64,000 nt of DNA from Bordetella sp. FB-8 (GTDB lineage: Bacteria > Pseudomonadota > Gammaproteobacteria > Burkholderiales > Burkholderiaceae_B). The notes beneath the pieces were generated by a model. That model searched no databases, was not told the DNA's origin, and was given only the letters and a program-made list of their open reading frames with translations. Both the position numbers and the translations under genes were made by a program. Of the stretch, positions 59,382 to 64,000 are shown in pieces (position 1 is the stretch's first letter; every line of letters begins with the position of its first letter). The stretch spans positions 2,868,633-2,932,632 of the forward strand of contig NZ_KB907784.1 of NCBI RefSeq assembly GCF_000382185.1. Direction: 5' to 3'.

Positions 59382-60683
59382 ATGGACTTGAGCATATTTG
59401 ACCGGATGGAGTCGGAGGTGCGCGGCTACGTCCGGTCTTTCCCAGTCGTTTTCGAAAAAGCCAAGGGCTCCTTGCTGTTCGATGAAACAGGGCGCCAGTA
59501 CATCGATTTCTTCAGTGGCGCGGGCACGCTCAACTATGGGCACAACAACCCTGTACTCAAGCAGCGCTTGATCGACTACTTGGGCTCCGATGGCGTGGTG
59601 CATGGCCTGGACATGGCCACCAGCGCCAAGAAATATTTTATCGAGACCTTCGAGCGCGTCTTGCTCAAGCCGCGCGGCTGGCAGTACAAGCTGCAGTTCA
59701 CCGGCCCGACCGGAACCAACGCGGTGGAGGCTGCGCTCAAGCTGGCCCGCCAGGTCAAGGGCAGGCAGAACATCATTTCTTTTACGCACGGCTTTCACGG
59801 TGTCAGTGGAGGATCCCTGGCGGCGACGGCCAACGTGAAATTCCGACAGGCCGCGGGCATGGCCCTGGGCAACACTACCTTCGTGCCTTATGACGGCTAT
59901 CTGGGACCCGATGTCGATACTGCGGCCTATCTCGAGCGCCTGCTGGACGATCCGAGCAGCGGGCTGGATCATCCGGCCGCGGTGATTGTCGAGACCGTGC
60001 AGGGCGAAGGGGGAGTGAACGTCGCCACTTGGCGGTGGCTGCGCCAACTGGTCACGCTTTGCCGCCGCCACGACATGTTGCTGATCATCGACGACATTCA
60101 GGTGGGATGCGGACGCACCGGCAGCTTCTTCAGTTTCGAGCAGGCCGGCATCGAGCCGGACATCGTGACGCTATCCAAGTCGCTGTCCGGCTTCGGTCTG
60201 CCCATGTCGCTGGTCTTGATCAAGCCCGAGCTCGATATCTGGAAGCCTGGAGCGCACAGCGGTACCTTCCGCGGCAACAACCTGGCTTTCGTCACGGCCG
60301 CCCAGGCGCTGGACAGCTACTGGGTGAGCGATGCTTTCGCCGGCCAGACGCGGCATAAGGAAGACCTGCTGCGCAACTGGCTCGAGAACCTGGCCTATAG
60401 CTACCCGCAGGCAGGCTTGAGCGTGCGTGGACGCGGACTGATACAGGGTTTGGCGCTGCCGGCCGAGGCAGGCAACCTGGCCAACCGCATCGCCGCGAAG
60501 GCCTTCGAGTACGGCGTCGTCATCGAGACGTCGGGCGCATACGACGAGGTGCTCAAGGTATTGCCGGCGCTGACCATCGAGGACGAGTTGCTCGAGCGCG
60601 GGCTGGAGGTCCTGGAGCGCAGCACAGCAGAGGTGCTGGGGCGCCAGGGCAAAGTACTCAAATTTGGAGGGCAACGAGGATGA
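59382..60683 (+). CDS. ectB: L-2,4-diaminobutyrate aminotransferase EctB
   Basis: A 433-residue class III PLP aminotransferase that turns aspartate semialdehyde and glutamate into 2,4-diaminobutyrate. AAAAGGAG lies just before ATG 59382. The start (MDLSIFDRMESEVRGY) is typical of EctB. PLP-binding motifs are GPTGTNAVEAALKLAR, the Asp in LLIIDDIQVGCGRTG and Lys266 in LSKSLSGFG. The stop overlaps ectC as ATGA. The order ectA-ectB-ectC-ectD matches ectoine clusters; no dedicated aspartokinase gene is seen. Confidence 0.95.
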   Translation: MDLSIFDRMESEVRGYVRSFPVVFEKAKGSLLFDETGRQYIDFFSGAGTLNYGHNNPVLKQRLIDYLGSDGVVHGLDMATSAKKYFIETFERVLLKPRGWQYKLQFTGPTGTNAVEAALKLARQVKGRQNIISFTHGFHGVSGGSLAATANVKFRQAAGMALGNTTFVPYDGYLGPDVDTAAYLERLLDDPSSGLDHPAAVIVETVQGEGGVNVATWRWLRQLVTLCRRHDMLLIIDDIQVGCGRTGSFFSFEQAGIEPDIVTLSKSLSGFGLPMSLVLIKPELDIWKPGAHSGTFRGNNLAFVTAAQALDSYWVSDAFAGQTRHKEDLLRNWLENLAYSYPQAGLSVRGRGLIQGLALPAEAGNLANRIAAKAFEYGVVIETSGAYDEVLKVLPALTIEDELLERGLEVLERSTAEVLGRQGKVLKFGGQRG

Positions 60684-61075
60684 TAGTAAGAAACGTCAAA
60701 GATGTGATCGGCACCGAGCACGAGGTCAAGACCGATACTTGGCTGAGCCGACGGGTGCTGCTCAAGAAGGATGGCATGGGTTTTTCCTTCCATGAGACGG
60801 TGATCTTCCCGGGCAGCGAAACCCATATCCACTATCGCCATCACCTCGAGGCGGTCTGGTGCATTGAGGGCGACGGTGAGATAGAGACCATCGCCGACGG
60901 CAGGAAATACGCGCTCGGTCCGGGTGTGGTCTATGCACTGGACCAACACGACGAGCATTGGCTGCGCGGGGGCAAGGAGCCGCTGCGCGTGATCTGCGTC
61001 TTCAATCCGCCGCTCACGGGGCTGGAGGTGCATGATGGACAGGGCGTGTATCCAGCCATGGCTGATGCGGCTTGA
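60680..61075 (+). CDS. ectC: L-ectoine synthase EctC
   Basis: A 131-residue cupin enzyme that cyclises N-gamma-acetyl-2,4-diaminobutyrate to ectoine. Recognisable features are MIVRNVKDVIGTEHEV at the N-terminus, GMGFSFHETVI, the metal-site cupin motif HIHYRHHLEAVWCIEGDGEIE and ALDQHDEHWLRG. Length is normal. Overlaps ectB by 4 bases; 12 bases to ectD. Confidence 0.96.
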   Translation: MIVRNVKDVIGTEHEVKTDTWLSRRVLLKKDGMGFSFHETVIFPGSETHIHYRHHLEAVWCIEGDGEIETIADGRKYALGPGVVYALDQHDEHWLRGGKEPLRVICVFNPPLTGLEVHDGQGVYPAMADAA

Positions 61076-61087
61076 TGTGGGAGGCGC

Positions 61088-62068
61088 ATGATGACAACGA
61101 CGATGAGCGATCTTTACGATTCGCGCACAGACCGCGACGCGGCGATCATCGCGCGGCAGGAGCCGGTGGTGTATGGCGGCGGCGACTATGCCCAGGCGTT
61201 GTCGGAGCGGCAATTGGCAGCCTACGCAAGCGACGGATTCCTGCTGGTCGAGGACCTGTTTTCGGCCGCGGAGGTGCAGGTGCTGCTGGGCGAGATTCGG
61301 CGCATGGGCCGGGACCGCGCCGTCCTGAGCCGCGAAGAGGCCATCACCGAACCCAGCAGCGACGCCCTGCGATCAGTGTTCAGGGTGCACGAGCTCAGTG
61401 CGCTGATGGGCCGTCTGGCTCGCGACCGGCGCCTGGTCGATGTGGCGCGCCAGATACTGGGATCGGAGGTCTACATCCACCAGTCGCGGGTCAATATGAA
61501 GCCTGGCTTCAAGGGCGAGCCGTTCTATTGGCACTCCGATTTCGAGACCTGGCACGTCGAGGACGGCATGCCTGCCATGCGGGCCTTGAGCTGCTCGCTG
61601 CTGCTTTCCCAGAACAATGCCTGCAATGGCCCCCTGATGCTGATGCCCGGTTCGCACCGGCATTTCATCTCGTGCCGGGGCAAGACGCCGCAGAATCATT
61701 ACCGTAGTTCGCTCAGGAAACAGGAATACGGTGTGCCCGATCAGGTCAGCCTGCAGCTATTGGCCGAGCGGGGCGGCATACGCGCCATGACGGCCGGCGC
61801 GGGCTCGGTGGTGTTCTTCGACTGCAACACCATGCACGGCTCCAACGGCAATATCTCTCCCTGGCCGCGGGCCAATGTCTTCATGGTCTACAACAGCGTG
61901 GAAAACCGCCTGGACCCGCCCAAGTACGGCCTGTCGCCCCGGCCCGAACACATCGCGGCCAGGCACAACGACGCTGCGCTCGCCGCGCTGGACGCGTTCA
62001 TCAAGCCGGGCGCCGGGCTGCCGGGCGCCGGGCTGCCGGGCGCCGGGCTGCCGGCCGTCGGCCGCTGA
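61088..62068 (+). CDS. ectD: Ectoine 5-hydroxylase EctD
   Basis: A 326-residue non-haem iron(II)/2-oxoglutarate dioxygenase making 5-hydroxyectoine. The EctD signature reads FYWHSDFETWHVEDGMP with iron ligands His149 and Asp151; the third ligand is His250 in MHGSNGN. The N-terminal DRDAAIIARQEPVVYG and the RVHELS-like segment are typical. The C-terminus carries a Gly/Pro repeat (PGAGL three times) encoded by a 15-base tandem repeat. Most EctD proteins end before this tail. ectD is convergent with ehuA. Confidence 0.95.
   Translation: MMTTTMSDLYDSRTDRDAAIIARQEPVVYGGGDYAQALSERQLAAYASDGFLLVEDLFSAAEVQVLLGEIRRMGRDRAVLSREEAITEPSSDALRSVFRVHELSALMGRLARDRRLVDVARQILGSEVYIHQSRVNMKPGFKGEPFYWHSDFETWHVEDGMPAMRALSCSLLLSQNNACNGPLMLMPGSHRHFISCRGKTPQNHYRSSLRKQEYGVPDQVSLQLLAERGGIRAMTAGAGSVVFFDCNTMHGSNGNISPWPRANVFMVYNSVENRLDPPKYGLSPRPEHIAARHNDAALAALDAFIKPGAGLPGAGLPGAGLPAVGR
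62006..62050 (+). repeat. Three perfect tandem copies of a 15-base unit in ectD
   Basis: CCGGGCGCCGGGCTG is repeated three times without a mismatch (62006-62020, 62021-62035, 62036-62050). It encodes PGAGL three times at the EctD C-terminus. Length being a multiple of three, copy-number changes would keep the frame. Confidence 0.9.
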
Positions 62069-62078
62069 GCGTCCTTTT

Positions 62079-62863
<785 letters not shown>

Positions 62864-62867
<4 letters not shown>

Positions 62868-63556
62868 CGTAATGGCAATCCTCTTTTGGGCAGGCGGGTG
62901 TCCAGATAGCGCACGCCCGCCGAGGCGGCGATGGTCAGCACCAGGTACAGTCCACCCACCATGGATAGGGGGATCAGGTAGTTGAAGGTCCGGTCGCCGA
63001 TGATCTTGGCGACATTGAGCATCTCCAGCACCGAAACGACCGACAGCACCGGCACATCCTTCATGATGGAGACCAGGTAATTGCCGAGCGCCGGAATGAT
63101 GCGCGGCACCGCCTGCGGCAGCACGATCACGCTGAATATTCGTGCGGGCATCAGGTCAAGGGCGCGCGCGGCTTCGATCTGCCCTCGCGGTACCGATTCC
63201 AGCCCTGCCCGGTAGACCTCCGACGTGTAGGCGCTGTACTGCACGCCCAGCGCCAGCGCGCCGGTGAGAAAGGCTGGCAGCACGATGCCGTAGTCAGGCA
63301 GCACGTAATACAGAAAGAACAGTTGCACCAGCAGAGGCGTGTCGCGGATGAATTCGGCCAACAGGCGCGCCGGCCATGACACCAGGCGCAGCCGGCTCGA
63401 TTTCAGGGTGGCCAGTGCCAGGCCCAGCGCGAGTGCGATGGCAAAGCCCACGATGCTGGCCTGCACGGTCGCCAGCATGCCGTGCAGCAGGATGGGCAGT
63501 ATGGACGCGGCAAAGGCCCCGTCGCTGCTGGTGTTCCAGTGGATGCCAAAGAGCAT
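62864..63556 (-). CDS. ehuD: ABC transporter permease, ectoine uptake (EhuD-like)
   Basis: A 230-residue permease of the polar amino acid family (HisM/GlnP type). The ATG at 63556 gives the sensible start (MLFGIHWNTSSDG); the longer frame runs into the next permease. About five membrane segments and the EAA loop (RGQIEAARALDLMPARIFSVIVLPQA) are seen. It forms a heteromeric channel with the upstream permease and works with EhuA. Confidence 0.85.
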
Positions 63557-63558
63557 GG

Positions 63559-64000
63559 TCAGAGCCTCACGGTGGGGCGCCATTGCCCGACACAGTGCTC
63601 CAGCGTTTTCATGATCGCAGTGAGCACCAGGGCCATGCCGAAGTACATGAACAGCAGCAGGGTATAGATGGTGGTGCTGTCCTGGGTGTAGTTGCGGATC
63701 TGCTCTGCGCGAAATGCCAGGTCGCCCAGGCTGATCAGCGACACCAGGGCGGTGTCTTTTAGGTTCTGCACTGCGAGATTGCAGAAGCTGGGCATCATCT
63801 CGGGTATGGCCTGGGGCAGGGCGATGCGCCACAGGATCTGCCATGGCGTGAAGTCCAGGGCCTTGGCCGCTTCGTGCTGCGATTTGGGCACGGCCTGGAC
63901 CGCGCCGCGCACGACCTCCGCCCCATAGGCACCGATGTTCAGACCCAGAGCCAGCACGCCGGCCGTCACGGGTGGCAGGCGCAGATCAAGTCCGATCGTC
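63559..64000 (-). CDS. ehuC: ABC transporter permease, ectoine uptake (EhuC-like), 5' end outside the window
   Basis: The frame is open to the right edge of the window, so the N-terminus lies outside. The visible 146 residues contain the EAA loop (PKSQHEAAKALDFTPWQILWRIALPQA) and the following membrane helices. Two bases separate it from ehuD. A periplasmic binding-protein gene (ehuB) is expected further to the right. Confidence 0.82.
   Translation of the reverse strand, partial: TIGLDLRLPPVTAGVLALGLNIGAYGAEVVRGAVQAVPKSQHEAAKALDFTPWQILWRIALPQAIPEMMPSFCNLAVQNLKDTALVSLISLGDLAFRAEQIRNYTQDSTTIYTLLLFMYFGMALVLTAIMKTLEHCVGQWRPTVRL

Noticed and set aside
62006..62050. Repeat considered as a CRISPR or integration site
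   Set aside because: Three contiguous 15-base copies without spacers inside a coding frame; no cas genes in the window.

Overview
The window is GC-rich bacterial chromosome. Its core genes and gene order (rpsP-rimM-trmD; ndk-rlmN-rodZ-like-ispG-hisS-yfgM-bamB-der-hisC-hfq-hflX-hflK-hflC-hisZ-purA; rpsU-dnaG-rpoD-tRNA) point to a betaproteobacterium of the family Alcaligenaceae, close to Bordetella or Achromobacter. A ribosomal-protein or rpoD tree would be needed to name a genus.

Layout. (1) 1-5.9 kb: the 3' part of a type IVb (R64-like thin) pilus operon, pilO-pilP-pilQ-pilR-pilS-pilV, with translational overlaps. (2) 6.0-10.8 kb: alaS, a TusA-like sulfurtransferase and rpsP-rimM-trmD. (3) 10.8-14.0 kb: a small lipoprotein and a divergent pair (CaiB-type CoA-transferase, citrate synthase with an N-terminal helix-turn-helix) around three tandem palindromes. 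(4) 14.4-22.9 kb: a catabolic/uptake block with an FAD-linked 2-hydroxyacid dehydrogenase, a polyamine-type ABC importer with a fused permease, a DapA-family enzyme, an IclR regulator and a divergent FMN-dependent 2-hydroxyacid dehydrogenase. (5) 23-47.7 kb: housekeeping genes from valS to rpoD and a CAU tRNA. (6) 47.8-57.4 kb: a visibly more AT-rich accessory region that starts at the tRNA 3' end with a truncated tyrosine integrase. It carries a tightly overlapping operon of kaiC, kaiB, a very large hybrid histidine kinase (five PAS domains, GAF, kinase, two receiver regions, HPt) and a receiver-EAL protein, and ends in gene remnants. (7) 57.4-64 kb: a cupin gene, then the ectoine/5-hydroxyectoine operon ectR-ectABCD, convergent with an ectoine-type amino-acid ABC importer (ehuA, ehuD, partial ehuC).

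How the genes work together. Region 6 looks like a horizontally acquired, KaiA-less Kai signalling module. KaiC and KaiB are translationally coupled to a multi-sensor phosphorelay kinase (His931 to Asp1368 to His1524), whose likely output is the adjacent receiver-EAL protein acting on cyclic di-GMP. This is the most interesting system in the window. Region 7 makes and recovers the osmoprotectants ectoine and hydroxyectoine. Region 4 imports an unidentified, probably oxidised, carbon compound and processes 2-hydroxyacids. Other notable details are a palindromic repeat inserted in frame in the HflX GTPase domain, a hisZ leader that can fold into an intrinsic terminator or a competing hairpin, and a histone-tail-like N-terminus with an AT-hook-like motif on RpoD.
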